A stretch of DNA of 64,000 nucleotides from Ensifer sp. LC11 (GTDB lineage: Bacteria; Pseudomonadota; Alphaproteobacteria; Rhizobiales; Rhizobiaceae), in NCBI RefSeq assembly GCF_001695835.1, contig NZ_MBSO01000010.1, positions 84,853 through 148,852 on the forward strand, given 5' to 3'. Of this stretch, positions 47,955-57,539 are shown one piece after another. A program made the position numbers and the translations under genes. The first letter of the stretch is position 1; every line of letters starts with the position of its first letter. The notes under the pieces are model-generated. The model saw only the letters and a list, made by a program, of their open reading frames with translations, had not been told where the DNA came from and searched no databases.

Positions 47955-49130
47955 GTGATCCAATTCTCGCTTCTCTTTGCCCTGGGCTTTCTGACGGCGA
48001 TCATCATAGGTCTCCTGGTCGCACCGGCGATCCACCGCCGCATCGTGCGCTTCGCCGAGGATCGGCTGAAGGCGACAATGCCGCTCAGCCCGCAGGAGGT
48101 GCGCGCGCAAAAGGATGCGGCTCGGGCCGCCTTTGCCGCCGAGAACGCACGCACTGCGCAAGCCTTGAAACGCGAGCGCGACAAGGGGGTGGCGCTGATG
48201 CTTGCCAACGAGAAGAGCCTTCAGGAAGCCCGTCGGCTCAGCGGCGAAAACGCCGACCTGCATGCGCAGCTCGCTGACATGAACGTCGAAGCTGCCGACA
48301 TGCGTTCCGCCATCCGGCAATTTGAACTGCGCCTGGAACGGATGAAGGCGACGCTCGACAGCGTCGAGCGCGACAACGCCGGAAAAGCAGACGAAATACA
48401 AAAACGCGACGTTCAGCTTGCCCAGAATGCCGCGGAAACCGACAACCTCCGGATCAATCTCGCTGCGCGCGAAACTGAACTCGAGCATCTGAAAAGCCGG
48501 ATTGCGACGTTGCGTGACGAGCGCGAAGCCCTGCGCGGCGACCTCAAGACCGAGACCGCCCATGCCAAGGAAATGGAACTTCGCCTGTCGCGCGACGAGA
48601 CCCGCCTGCACCGGCTGGAAGACAAGCTCGCACGCGAGATGGCAGCCAGCGCCGACCGCGAGAGCGCGCTCGAAAGACGGGCCGGCGAAATCGAGCGCTT
48701 GAAAGCCAAAGTGAAGGACGCCAATCAGGAAATGCGTGACGCGGCCAAGACAATGCGCGCGGCCGGTCTCACCTTCCCGCTACGCAAGGACCGCCGCGCT
48801 TCATCCGAACAATCGGGAAACGGCGCCATGGTCAAGCCCGGTCAATCCGCGCAACCGGCCGGCGACATGCCGGACGCCAACACGTCAGCCGATGATCTGC
48901 GCAATCGCGCCACAGCGCTTTCGGAACGCCTGACCAATTCCAAAACCGCCGCCCATGACGAAGCTCTGCGCGACGAGGTCGCCGCGATCGCAGCCGGCAT
49001 GGTTGCGTTGACGGCGACAAACGAGGGCACCACCTCGCCCATCCTCGACCTTCTCTCAGGCAATGAGGACGGCCCAGCCGGGCGAAAGAGTTTGGCGAAA
49101 CGCGTCAAGGACATGTTGCCGCGCCAATAG
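47955..49130 (+). CDS. Membrane-anchored coiled-coil protein, 391 aa
   Basis: The start is GTG 47955. An N-terminal anchor (FSLLFALGFLTAIIIGLLVAPAI) is followed by about 250 residues of coiled coil with many Leu, Arg and Glu repeats (ALKRERDKGVALML ... ELEHLKSRIATLRDEREALRGDLK). A less ordered C-terminus ends in SLAKRVKDMLPRQ. It is a rhizobial conserved hypothetical by position. A structural role at the inner membrane is inferred only from the architecture. Confidence 0.75.
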   Translation: MIQFSLLFALGFLTAIIIGLLVAPAIHRRIVRFAEDRLKATMPLSPQEVRAQKDAARAAFAAENARTAQALKRERDKGVALMLANEKSLQEARRLSGENADLHAQLADMNVEAADMRSAIRQFELRLERMKATLDSVERDNAGKADEIQKRDVQLAQNAAETDNLRINLAARETELEHLKSRIATLRDEREALRGDLKTETAHAKEMELRLSRDETRLHRLEDKLAREMAASADRESALERRAGEIERLKAKVKDANQEMRDAAKTMRAAGLTFPLRKDRRASSEQSGNGAMVKPGQSAQPAGDMPDANTSADDLRNRATALSERLTNSKTAAHDEALRDEVAAIAAGMVALTATNEGTTSPILDLLSGNEDGPAGRKSLAKRVKDMLPRQ

Positions 49131-49224
49131 GGTCGGTCGAACGATCGACAGGGCCTGCGCGTTCCCGCACTCCAGGAAAGCGAACAGGCCGTTCGCCTAA
49201 CTCAGGATCGAGGGCACAGCGACG

Positions 49225-50061
49225 TCAGATCCGATCGTTGATCAACGCCACCTGGTGCAGCGCAATGCCCGCCGCGGTCGAGACATTGAGACTGTCGAGA
49301 CCCGCCCGCTGACGGATTCGCGCGGTGCGGACAGACGTCAATATTGATTGCGGCAACCCCTCGCCCTCGGTTCCCATGAGAAGCGCCGTGCGCGGCGCCG
49401 GTGGGATCGCGCTGATATCCGTGTTGCCGGAGGGCGAGAGTCCCCAGATTGCAAAGCCGGCCAGCTGCAAGCGCTCGATCAGCGTGACCACCGAACCTTC
49501 GCGTGCAAACGGCACCGTCAGCACGGAGCCGACGGAGACGCGAATGGACTTGCGATACGTCGGGTCGCAGCTCGTCTCGTCCATCAGCACGGCATCGACG
49601 CCGAAAGCTGCTGCGTTGCGAAAGAGCGAACCCATGTTGTCGTGATTGGATATGCCACATGCGGCCAGCACAAGGCTGGAGGCGGGAAGCGACGCAATCA
49701 GCGCATCGCGATCGGGTTCGCCGTCACGGCGGCCAAGCGCCAGCACCCCGCGGTGCATGTTGAAGCCGGCAATCGCGTCGAACACCTCGGCGTTGGCCAC
49801 GTAAACCGGTACCGACGGCGGAAAGCGCTGAAGGATGTCCTGGACGCCGTCCAAGCGGTTTTCCAGTAACAGGATCGCCTCGGCGGCAAAGCCGCGCCCG
49901 GCTTGATGCGCAGCCGCCAGCATACGCAGCACGACCGTGCCTTCGGCGATAAAGCGGCCCTGCCGTCCCGTGAGGTCACGCTCCCTGATCGAAACGAAGC
50001 CGGCGATCCGGGGATCGGCGGGATCATCGATGCGCAGTGCGGACGGGAGGGCGCCTGTCAT
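49225..50061 (-). CDS. TrmH/SpoU-family RNA methyltransferase
   Basis: The start is taken at ATG 50061 (MTGALPSALRID); an upstream ATG exists at 50097. The knot motifs are clear: ISNHDNMGSLFRNAAAFGVDAVLMDE, ALLMGTEGEGLPQ and GLDSLNVSTAAGIALH. The N-terminal part is the usual RNA-binding substrate domain (GRFIAEGTVVLRML). It 2'-O-methylates an rRNA or tRNA ribose; the substrate cannot be fixed by eye. Confidence 0.88.
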   Translation of the reverse strand: MTGALPSALRIDDPADPRIAGFVSIRERDLTGRQGRFIAEGTVVLRMLAAAHQAGRGFAAEAILLLENRLDGVQDILQRFPPSVPVYVANAEVFDAIAGFNMHRGVLALGRRDGEPDRDALIASLPASSLVLAACGISNHDNMGSLFRNAAAFGVDAVLMDETSCDPTYRKSIRVSVGSVLTVPFAREGSVVTLIERLQLAGFAIWGLSPSGNTDISAIPPAPRTALLMGTEGEGLPQSILTSVRTARIRQRAGLDSLNVSTAAGIALHQVALINDRI

Positions 50062-50065
50062 GCCG

Positions 50066-50449
50066 TCAGTTTGTCCTGACGGTGATGTCAGCGACAATGC
50101 GGCCAGCGCCGATGTCGAAGACGATGGCGCGCGGCTCCGCGCCGGGCAGATTGCCGTAGAAAAGCACCTGGCCGCCGGAAAGTGCGACGTTGGTGACGGT
50201 AAAGCCGGCGGGAAGAGCTGCGACCGCGTTGACCGGAGCCTCGCTCGGCACGACGGCGGTTGCGGTCTGGACCGGCGCCGTCTCGTCCGTGCGGGTCAGC
50301 TTGTAGACAATCGTGCCAAGGACAGCCATAAGCATGACCAACATGACGCCGGCCGAGACGAGCTGCAGCTTCACCATCTTGCGGCGGACATTTTCCATCG
50401 CCGGATCTAGCGGCTTGTCTTCCTGGTCATCGGGCTCAATTGCGGTCAT
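50066..50449 (-). CDS. Small single-span membrane protein, 127 aa
   Basis: The start is ATG 50449 (MTAIEPDDQEDKPLDPAMENVRRKM). An acidic head leads to a membrane span (LVSAGVMLVMLMAVLGTIVYKL), then a Thr/Ala/Val linker and a beta-strand domain (FTVTNVALSGGQVLFYGNLPGAEPRAIVFDI). It is conserved in rhizobia next to rluD; the function is unknown. It is divergent from rluD with a 28-bp gap. Confidence 0.75.
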   Translation of the reverse strand: MTAIEPDDQEDKPLDPAMENVRRKMVKLQLVSAGVMLVMLMAVLGTIVYKLTRTDETAPVQTATAVVPSEAPVNAVAALPAGFTVTNVALSGGQVLFYGNLPGAEPRAIVFDIGAGRIVADITVRTN

Positions 50450-50477
50450 GGTTGGCCTTTTTCGGATTTGGAATGGT

Positions 50478-51506
50478 ATGAACGACCCCTTTAAACAAGC
50501 GACGGCCAATAGGAAAGTCCTGACGGCAGGCGAGGATGCCGCAGGACGTCTCGATTCCTTCCTCACCGACGCGCTTTCGGGTGAATTCTCCCGCAACCGG
50601 ATCAAGAGCCTGATCGAGCAGGGCGCAGTGTCGATCAACGGAAAGCCGGTAACCGAACCCAAAAAGAAGGTCCATCCGGGCGATGTCTTCGAGATCGGCC
50701 TGCCCGAGCCGGAAGACCCGGAACCGAAGGGCGAGGATATCCCGCTCGACGTGCTCTATGAAGACGACGATCTGATCGTGCTTTGCAAGCCCGCCGGCCT
50801 CGTGGTTCACCCCGGCGCCGGCAACTGGACCGGCACGCTGGTCAATGCGCTCATCCACCATTGCGGCAGCAGCCTGTCGGGCATCGGCGGGGTCAAGCGC
50901 CCAGGTATCGTTCATCGCCTCGACAAGGAGACGAGCGGCGTCATGGTCGTCGCCAAGAACGATGTGGCGCACCGCCACCTCTCGGAGCAGTTTGCCGACC
51001 ATGGCCGCACCGGCCCGCTTGAGCGCGCCTATCGGGCCGTCGTCTGGGGGCGCCCGCGGCAATTGAAGGGAACGATCGACGCACCGCTTGGGCGCGCCGG
51101 CGACCGGACGAAACGCGCCGTCAAACGCGAAGACAGCGACGACGCCCGCGCGGCGATCACCCATTACGAGGTGGTCGAGCGTTATCTCGAAAAGCCCGAT
51201 GGCACCTGCCTGGCGTCGACCGTCGAGTGCCACCTTGAAACCGGGCGGACCCATCAGATCCGCGTGCACATGGCCCATATCGGCCATCCGCTGATCGGCG
51301 ACCCGGAATACGGTGCAGCCTTCCGTACCAAGGCAAACCTGTTGCCCGACGCGGCCAAGGCCGTCGTCAATCAATTCCACCGCCAGGCCCTGCACGCTTT
51401 CATGCTGCAGTTCGAACATCCTGCCACCGGCGAGACCATGCACTTCGAAGCGCCTGTCCCGGTCGACATGGCGCAACTGATCGAGGCCCTGCGCAGCGAA
51501 GCCTGA
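50478..51506 (+). CDS. rluD: RluA/RluD-family 23S rRNA pseudouridine synthase
   Basis: The start is ATG 50478 (MNDPFKQATANRKVLTAGEDAAGR). An S4 RNA-binding domain (LDSFLTDALSGEFSRNRIKSLIEQGAVSINGKPV) precedes the catalytic domain with GIVHRLDKETSGVMVVAKN, in which the Asp of HRLD is catalytic, then GRTHQIRVHMAHIGHPLIGD. It isomerises specific uridines in 23S rRNA. The paralogue assignment (RluD) is by similarity and context. Confidence 0.88.
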   Translation: MNDPFKQATANRKVLTAGEDAAGRLDSFLTDALSGEFSRNRIKSLIEQGAVSINGKPVTEPKKKVHPGDVFEIGLPEPEDPEPKGEDIPLDVLYEDDDLIVLCKPAGLVVHPGAGNWTGTLVNALIHHCGSSLSGIGGVKRPGIVHRLDKETSGVMVVAKNDVAHRHLSEQFADHGRTGPLERAYRAVVWGRPRQLKGTIDAPLGRAGDRTKRAVKREDSDDARAAITHYEVVERYLEKPDGTCLASTVECHLETGRTHQIRVHMAHIGHPLIGDPEYGAAFRTKANLLPDAAKAVVNQFHRQALHAFMLQFEHPATGETMHFEAPVPVDMAQLIEALRSEA

Positions 51507-51607
51507 TTGCGCCCCTTGAATTCCGGTGTCGGGATTCCGATCTAGGCTCAAGTCTCTGTTCCCGACGTTCCTGTCGCCCGGCGTCACAGATTGGTGAAAC
51601 CGGACTC

Positions 51608-51637
51608 CTTGAATCATGCTTTCGCCGTACTTATTTT
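51608..51637 (+). promoter_or_regulatory. Putative heat-shock (RpoH-type) promoter upstream of rpoH
   Basis: CTTGAA (51608-51613), a 17-bp spacer, and TTATTTT (51631-51637) resemble the alphaproteobacterial sigma-32 pattern (CTTGAA ... CYTATNT) about 80-110 bp before rpoH. This would allow self-activation. The -10 match is partial. Confidence 0.4.
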
Positions 51638-51719
51638 CTAGGCTCGTGGGGTCTCGACGAAGACCCACATGCCCGGCTTGCCGACCGGAGGCCGGAGACT
51701 AAAAAGGGGGGTGCTTCAT

Positions 51720-52625
51720 ATGGCCCGAAACAATTTGCCGACCATTGCCGCTGGTGAAGGCGGCCTCAATCGTTACCTCGACGAAATCCGTAAATTCCCG
51801 ATGCTGGAGCCGCAGGAAGAGTACATGCTCGCCAAGCGGTACCAGGAACATGACGACCGCAGCGCCGCGCACAAGCTGGTCACCAGCCATCTTCGCCTCG
51901 TCGCCAAGATCGCGATGGGCTATCGCGGCTATGGCCTGCCGATCGGCGAAGTCGTGTCCGAAGGCAATGTCGGATTGATGCAGGCAGTCAAGAAATTCGA
52001 ACCCGATCGCGGTTTCCGCCTCGCCACCTACGCGATGTGGTGGATCAAGGCGGCGATCCAGGAGTACATCCTGCGCTCGTGGTCGCTGGTGAAGATGGGC
52101 ACAACCGCCAATCAGAAGCGGCTGTTCTTCAACCTGCGCCGGCTCAAGGGCAAGATCCAGGCGCTCGACGAAGGCGACCTCAAGCCCGAGCAGGTCAAGG
52201 AAATCGCCACCACGCTCAAGGTGAGCGAAGACGAAGTCGTATCGATGAACCGCCGGCTTTCCGGTGACGCCTCGCTTAATGCGCCGATCAAGGCCAGCGA
52301 GGGCGATTCCGGCCAATGGCAGGACTGGCTCGTCGACGATCACGACAATCAGGAAGAAATCCTGATCGAGCAGGACGAGCTCGAAAACCGCAGGGCTCTG
52401 CTCGCCAACGCGATGAAGGTGCTCAACGATCGCGAACGCCGCATCTTCGAGGCGCGGCGCCTGACGGAAGATCCCCTGACGCTCGAGGATCTTTCGGCCG
52501 AATTCGATATCAGCCGCGAACGTGTGCGCCAGATCGAGGTCCGCGCCTTTGAAAAGGTTCAGGATGCGGTACGCAAGGCCGCGCTGGAGCGCGCCAACGC
52601 CTTGCGCGTTGTCGAAGGCGCATAA
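51720..52625 (+). CDS. rpoH: RNA polymerase sigma-32 factor RpoH
   Basis: ATG 51720 gives 301 aa. Domains follow in order: region 1.2/2.1 (LNRYLDEIRKFPMLEPQEEYML), core region 2 (GYGLPIGEVVSEGNVGLMQAVKKFEPDRGFRLATYAMWWIKAAIQEYILRSWSLVK), the RpoH box (QKRLFFNLRRLKGKI) and region 4 HTH (LTLEDLSAEFDISRERVRQIEVRAFEKVQ). It directs heat-shock and envelope stress genes. AAAAGGGGGGTGC precedes the start. Confidence 0.97.
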   Translation: MARNNLPTIAAGEGGLNRYLDEIRKFPMLEPQEEYMLAKRYQEHDDRSAAHKLVTSHLRLVAKIAMGYRGYGLPIGEVVSEGNVGLMQAVKKFEPDRGFRLATYAMWWIKAAIQEYILRSWSLVKMGTTANQKRLFFNLRRLKGKIQALDEGDLKPEQVKEIATTLKVSEDEVVSMNRRLSGDASLNAPIKASEGDSGQWQDWLVDDHDNQEEILIEQDELENRRALLANAMKVLNDRERRIFEARRLTEDPLTLEDLSAEFDISRERVRQIEVRAFEKVQDAVRKAALERANALRVVEGA

Positions 52626-52680
52626 GGCTCCCGCCACAACGCAAGCCACCTGCCCCGCCCCAAAAACATGAGCAAACAAA

Positions 52681-52709
52681 AAACCCGGCGGATCGATCCG
52701 CCGGGTTTT
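52681..52709. terminator. Bidirectional terminator between rpoH and the 783-aa gene
   Basis: AAACCCGGCGGATC and GATCCGCCGGGTTT form a perfect stem with T-rich ends on both strands; both neighbouring genes are convergent here. Confidence 0.8.
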
Positions 52710-52735
52710 CCGTTTCATTCGTGCTTTTCGTCGGC

Positions 52736-55087
52736 TTACTGGCTGTTGGTCGCCGCAGCCGTTCCCGAAGCGCCCCAGGCGCGCATGGCCTGGTTGAAGG
52801 CATCCGTGCCGCTCTGCCCCTTCTCGAGCGTCAGCAAGGCGCGACGCCCGTTGCGGTAGGTCAGCGGAATGTCGATCCAGCTGCGGCTGCGCAATAGCTC
52901 GGCGTTGTTGCTGATTGCGTCTGTCGCATCGTTCAGTGCGATCATGTGGAAGTCATCGGTGATCTTGGCCGGAACGGCGATCAATGCATCGCCCCGATCC
53001 TGCTCGGTACGCTTCATCGATACGCGCTGCACGCTGTCGATGGCCCCGCCCTCAAAGTTCTGCGGCAACGAGAAGACGAACTCGATGACATGACTTGCCG
53101 GCAGCGATGCATCGGCATTGCGTTTGATCGTCATCAGAGCCGTAAGGCCACGATCCGGAATGGTGATCTGCGCCTGGATCGCCGGCTCGGGCTTGGCATC
53201 GCCGCCGGGCGATTCTTCTTTCACCGACCACGCGACAGTGCCCGGAACGGCAGTCGGCGAGGATTGGCCGAGGCGCTCCTCATAAAGGAACATCTTCTCG
53301 CCGTTGGCGATCGCGACTTCAGGCTGGGTCGCCTGGCCAGCCGGTTGCCCCGTGGCCGGCGCACCGGCCTGCCCGGCCGCTCCACCTTGAACAGTCGCGG
53401 TCTCCACGGGCTTGCCCGCTTCGGTTTGCGGCGCCACGGACTTGCCTTCCTGAGCAGCGCTCTCGCCGGTTACAGTAGCCGGTCCGTCGTCGGTCTCGGA
53501 TCCGTCTGCCAGCAAGCGTTGCGTGAACTTCGTCGAGCTGCTCTCGGGCGCAACGGTGTCGTCGTGTGCTGCCGGTTCCTGCTTCGCGGTCTCGCCTGCA
53601 GGTTGCGGCGGCGTGTTTTGCTCTGCCGGGGCTCCGCCAATGTTGGAAACAACTGAAGTAATCGAGGCAACGACGCTCGAAATCCACGCATTTCCGGCTT
53701 CCCGGTTCTGCCAATAGGCGAACCCGCCGCCGCCGAGCGCAACAAGGGCAATTGCCGCGATCACAAGGCGCTTGATGCTGAAGCGCGATGGCTTCGGTGT
53801 GGCGCGATAGGATGCCGGCCTCGGTGCGGTTGCGGCTCCCTCACTGGCCCGCTCCGGCTCGCGGGACGTTGCCGATGCCGCAGCTCCGGTCGCCGCAGCG
53901 TTGGCCGCATCCTCGAAGCCGAGCAGGTCGTCAATATGATCCCAAGCGGTGCCGGCGCGCTCCTGCTGGCTCTGCGGGGCGTTTGCCGCGGCCGCCTGGG
54001 CCGGCTTTTCGACAGGCCATGACCAATCGCCGATCTCCGGCTCGGGAGCCTTCTCGGCCGGCCGCTTCTCAAGCGGCGCGAAGGGATCATTGTCGTCGAA
54101 CGACCAGCTGCGCGCAGGATCTGCCTTTGGTGCGGCGTCCTGCACATGCTCTTGCGGCTCGTCGACCGGATGCATCCCCAACAGTTCGGGCTGGTGCGGC
54201 GTGTCCTGCTCGTCGCTCGGCTGCGCGCTCGTTGCGACGGGGGCCGACGCCGGCGCAACAGTGTCCCACTCCGGCAAGTCCCATTCGGAGGCAGCCGGCT
54301 TGTGTTCGACAGGCTCGGCCGGCGCTTCGTCCCGTGACGGTTCTTCCGTCGGCCGGCTCTCCGCTTCAACGGGCGGAGAAACAACGTCGGCCTCATGCGC
54401 CTCGACCGGCATCGGCTCTACATGGTCCGGATACTCTACAGCCTCCTCAGCGTAGGGTTCCGGCTGCTGCTCTTCTACGACCGGGGCGCTCGTCTCTTCG
54501 ACAGGCGCTTCGACGGCCTCGGCATAGGCAGCTTCAGGCTGAAGCTCATCCACAGGCTCTGGCTCGGCCTGAAGCTCGTGTTCGGCCGCTGGCTCAGACA
54601 CGACCTGCTCCGCCGGAGCCTCGGCAACGGCATCGGCAGGCTCCTGCGCATATTGCGCAGGTTCCGCGTGCGTTTCGGCAACGATCTCGGCGGCGCCTTC
54701 GGTCTCTGCGACCGGTTGTTCAGCCTCAGCGACCGGTTCGCTCGTGCCGGCCGGTTCGTCGATCGCCTCAGGTTGCCCTTCGGGCTCGGCGGCAACCTCC
54801 TCCGCTGCCGCCGCCTCGGCGGCGACGGTTTCGACCACGTCTTCCTGGGCCGCTGGCTCATCGATCGCGGGCAAGGCCTCGGCATGCTCGCTGTCGACCT
54901 CGGCGATCGCGTTTTCGAGCTTCGCCAACTGGCGATTGATCATGTCGTCCGACGGACGCGGGTTCATGTTTTCGAGTTGGCGGCGCACGGCCGCGCGCGC
55001 CTTCTCGTAGACCCTGTCCCGCATTTCAGGTGTGTTTTCCGACAGGCCATCCACGGTCCTGCGAATAACTGCAACAAAATCCGCCAT
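52736..55087 (-). CDS. Large acidic membrane protein, 783 aa
   Basis: Residues about 1-60 are helical (VIRRTVDGLSENTPEMRDRVYEKARAAVRRQLENM). The next 370 residues are almost wholly Glu, Ala, Pro and Val repeats (EEVAAEPEGQPEAIDEP, EPVAEAEQPVAETEGAAE). A membrane span lies at about 436-456 (LVIAAIALVALGGGGFAYW), followed by a linker and a C-terminal ordered domain. It is a rhizobial conserved protein of unknown role; the repeat may act as a periplasmic or cytoplasmic spacer. Confidence 0.8.
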   Translation of the reverse strand: MADFVAVIRRTVDGLSENTPEMRDRVYEKARAAVRRQLENMNPRPSDDMINRQLAKLENAIAEVDSEHAEALPAIDEPAAQEDVVETVAAEAAAAEEVAAEPEGQPEAIDEPAGTSEPVAEAEQPVAETEGAAEIVAETHAEPAQYAQEPADAVAEAPAEQVVSEPAAEHELQAEPEPVDELQPEAAYAEAVEAPVEETSAPVVEEQQPEPYAEEAVEYPDHVEPMPVEAHEADVVSPPVEAESRPTEEPSRDEAPAEPVEHKPAASEWDLPEWDTVAPASAPVATSAQPSDEQDTPHQPELLGMHPVDEPQEHVQDAAPKADPARSWSFDDNDPFAPLEKRPAEKAPEPEIGDWSWPVEKPAQAAAANAPQSQQERAGTAWDHIDDLLGFEDAANAAATGAAASATSREPERASEGAATAPRPASYRATPKPSRFSIKRLVIAAIALVALGGGGFAYWQNREAGNAWISSVVASITSVVSNIGGAPAEQNTPPQPAGETAKQEPAAHDDTVAPESSSTKFTQRLLADGSETDDGPATVTGESAAQEGKSVAPQTEAGKPVETATVQGGAAGQAGAPATGQPAGQATQPEVAIANGEKMFLYEERLGQSSPTAVPGTVAWSVKEESPGGDAKPEPAIQAQITIPDRGLTALMTIKRNADASLPASHVIEFVFSLPQNFEGGAIDSVQRVSMKRTEQDRGDALIAVPAKITDDFHMIALNDATDAISNNAELLRSRSWIDIPLTYRNGRRALLTLEKGQSGTDAFNQAMRAWGASGTAAATNSQ

Positions 55088-55150
55088 TAGTACTTTCTCA
55101 TACGCCCAGGTATGTCTTTGCGATTACGACGCAATGTCATTTCGCCGACA

Positions 55151-56449
55151 CTAGTCCTCAAAGGGGTCCGTCACAAGTATTGTGTCGTCCCGTTCAGGGC
55201 TCGTCGAAAGAAGAGCGACCGGTGCACCGATCAGTTCTTCCACCTGGCGAACATACTTGATCGCTTGCGCCGGAAGATCCGCCCAGCTGCGCGCGCCGAC
55301 CGTCGATTCCTTCCAGCCTTCGAGTGTAATATAGACTGGCTTTGCCGAAGCTTGCTGCGCCTGGCTCGCCGGCAGATGATCGATCTGCTGTCCATCCAGA
55401 GTATAGCCGACGCAGATCTTCAGCTCGTCGAGACCATCGAGCACGTCGAGCTTAGTGAGCGCGATGCCGGTGATGCCGTTGGCAGCAACCGACTGGCGCA
55501 CCAGTGCCGCATCGAACCAGCCGCAACGGCGCTTGCGGCCTGTGACCGTGCCGAACTCATGACCCTTTTCACCGAGGAACTGACCGATTTCGTCGGTGAG
55601 CTCGGTCGGGAACGGACCTTCGCCGACGCGCGTCGTATAGGCCTTGGTAATGCCGAGGATGTAGCCGAGCGAACCCGGGCCCATGCCCGACCCGGCAGCA
55701 GCCTGGCCGGCAACCGTGTTCGACGAGGTGACAAACGGATAGGTGCCGTGATCGATATCGAGCAGTGTCCCTTGAGCGCCTTCGAACAGGATGCGCGCAC
55801 CCTTGCGGCGGGCCTTGTCGAGCAGCACCCAGACGGTTTCCATGAACGGCAGCACCTTGGCGGCAACCGAGGACAGCTCCTGCATGATCGCCTCGTGGCT
55901 GATCTCCGTTTCACCCAGGCCACGGCGCAGCGCGTTGTGGTGGGTCAGCAGGCGGTCGACCTTGGCCGGCAGCGTATCGAGATCGGCAAGATCCATGACG
56001 CGGATGGCGCGACGGCCGACCTTGTCTTCATAGGCCGGGCCGATGCCGCGGCGCGTGGTGCCGATCTTCGTGCCGCTGTTGGAGGCCGCGTCTTCGCGGA
56101 TGCCGTCAAGCTCGCGGTGCAGCGACAGGATCAGCGTGGCATTGTCGGCGATGCGCAGATTGTCTGGCGTGATCGCAATGCCCTGCTTGCCGAGCTTGTC
56201 GATTTCGGCGATCAGCGCGTGCGGATCGATGACAACGCCGTTGCCGATGACGGCAAGCTTGCCGGGACGCACGACGCCGGAAGGCAGGAGCGACAGCTTG
56301 TAGCTGACGCCGTCGATCACCAGGGTATGGCCGGCATTGTGACCACCCTGGAAGCGCACGACGATATCCGCGCGCTCCGAGAGCCAATCCACAATCTTGC
56401 CTTTGCCTTCGTCACCCCATTGGGAGCCGACCACTACGACATTCGTCAT
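55151..56449 (-). CDS. purA: Adenylosuccinate synthetase PurA
   Basis: The start is ATG 56449 ([18 protein letters not shown]). It contains the P-loop [19 protein letters not shown]-site GGHNAGHT and the C-terminal [11 protein letters not shown] segment. It is 432 aa, full length. It makes adenylosuccinate from IMP, Asp and GTP in AMP synthesis. Confidence 0.97.
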   Translation of the reverse strand: MTNVVVVGSQWGDEGKGKIVDWLSERADIVVRFQGGHNAGHTLVIDGVSYKLSLLPSGVVRPGKLAVIGNGVVIDPHALIAEIDKLGKQGIAITPDNLRIADNATLILSLHRELDGIREDAASNSGTKIGTTRRGIGPAYEDKVGRRAIRVMDLADLDTLPAKVDRLLTHHNALRRGLGETEISHEAIMQELSSVAAKVLPFMETVWVLLDKARRKGARILFEGAQGTLLDIDHGTYPFVTSSNTVAGQAAAGSGMGPGSLGYILGITKAYTTRVGEGPFPTELTDEIGQFLGEKGHEFGTVTGRKRRCGWFDAALVRQSVAANGITGIALTKLDVLDGLDELKICVGYTLDGQQIDHLPASQAQQASAKPVYITLEGWKESTVGARSWADLPAQAIKYVRQVEELIGAPVALLSTSPERDDTILVTDPFED

Positions 56450-56655
56450 AATTCTCTTCCTGTTCAGGCGCGCAACCGAGGCTGCGCTGTTCTCAAACCC
56501 GCGCATCTATACTGTGTTGTCATCTGGAAAGCGACCCCGTTCTGTCCGGCGTTCCGCCCTTTTTGCATGACAAGGCCGGGATTTAGCGCCTATATCTTCG
56601 TCTCCTCCCGCCATCTCGGCAACAACGCGCCGATCCCCGCACAGGTCTAAGCATC

Positions 56656-57537
56656 GTGAATTCCAAGGCCTACTTCTATCTCTGCATCACCGCGCTCTTC
56701 TGGGGTGGCAATTCCGTCGCCGGCAAGATGGCGGTCGGGCATGTGAGCCCGATGATGCTGACCACCTTGCGTTGGGTCTTCGCCCTGATCGTGATCCTGG
56801 TGCTGATGACGCCGCAGATCCGGCGTGACTGGGACAAGATCCGCAAGCACTGGCTGCAGCTTCTTGCCTATGGCGCCATCGGCTTCACCACCTTCAACGC
56901 CCTGCTCTATTCGGCATTGAAATACACGAGCGCGATCAACGCCGTCATTCTTCAGGCCGGCATCCCGATGCTGATCTTCCTGTTCAATTTCGCACTGTTT
57001 CGCACGAAGGCGTCGGTCGCGCAGGTCATCGGCTTCACCGTCACCCTTGTCGGCGTGCTGGTGACCGCCGCCCATGGCGACATTACCAGCCTTTTGTCGC
57101 TCGAGTTCAACTTCGGCGATGCGCTGATGATCGCAGCCTGCGTCGTCTATGCCGGCTACACCGTGGCGCTGCGCTACAAGCCGACGATGCACTGGCAGAG
57201 CTTCATCGCGGCTCCCGCCTTCGGCGCACTGCTAAGCGCCATACCGCTGTTATTCTGGGAGATCGGCACCGGCACTGCCATCGTGCCGGATAGCACCGGC
57301 TGGATCATCGTCCTTTACGCCGCGATCTTCCCGTCACTAATGTCGCAGGTGCTCTATGTTCGTGGCGTCGAGATGATCGGCGCCAACCGCGCCGGCCTTT
57401 TCATCAATGCGATCCCCGTTTTCGGGACGCTTCTATCGGTGATGCTGATCGGCGAGACCCTCCACCTCTTCCATCTCGTCGCGCTTCTCCTTGTGCTCGG
57501 CGGTATCGCCATTGCCGAAAAAGGACGCCCACGCTGA
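56656..57537 (+). CDS. EamA/DMT-family transporter, 10 membrane helices
   Basis: The start is GTG 56656. The 293-aa protein has ten apolar helices in two repeats, for example YLCITALFWGGNSVAGKMAVG and IVLYAAIFPSLMSQVLYVRGVE, and ends with HLVALLLVLGGIAIAEKG, the usual EamA signature. It is a drug/metabolite-type exporter with an unknown substrate. A chemoreceptor fragment begins directly after its stop. Confidence 0.9.
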   Translation: MNSKAYFYLCITALFWGGNSVAGKMAVGHVSPMMLTTLRWVFALIVILVLMTPQIRRDWDKIRKHWLQLLAYGAIGFTTFNALLYSALKYTSAINAVILQAGIPMLIFLFNFALFRTKASVAQVIGFTVTLVGVLVTAAHGDITSLLSLEFNFGDALMIAACVVYAGYTVALRYKPTMHWQSFIAAPAFGALLSAIPLLFWEIGTGTAIVPDSTGWIIVLYAAIFPSLMSQVLYVRGVEMIGANRAGLFINAIPVFGTLLSVMLIGETLHLFHLVALLLVLGGIAIAEKGRPR

Positions 57538-57539
57538 GC

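Noticed and set aside
46998..48611. 537-codon minus-strand frame across two genes
   Set aside because: It covers the opposite strand of the DUF1134 gene and part of the coiled-coil gene, which have signal peptide, Shine-Dalgarno and known domain support.
53788..54939. 383-codon plus-strand frame
   Set aside because: It is the complement of the Glu/Ala repeat of the 783-aa gene, rich in Arg and Pro as such shadows are.
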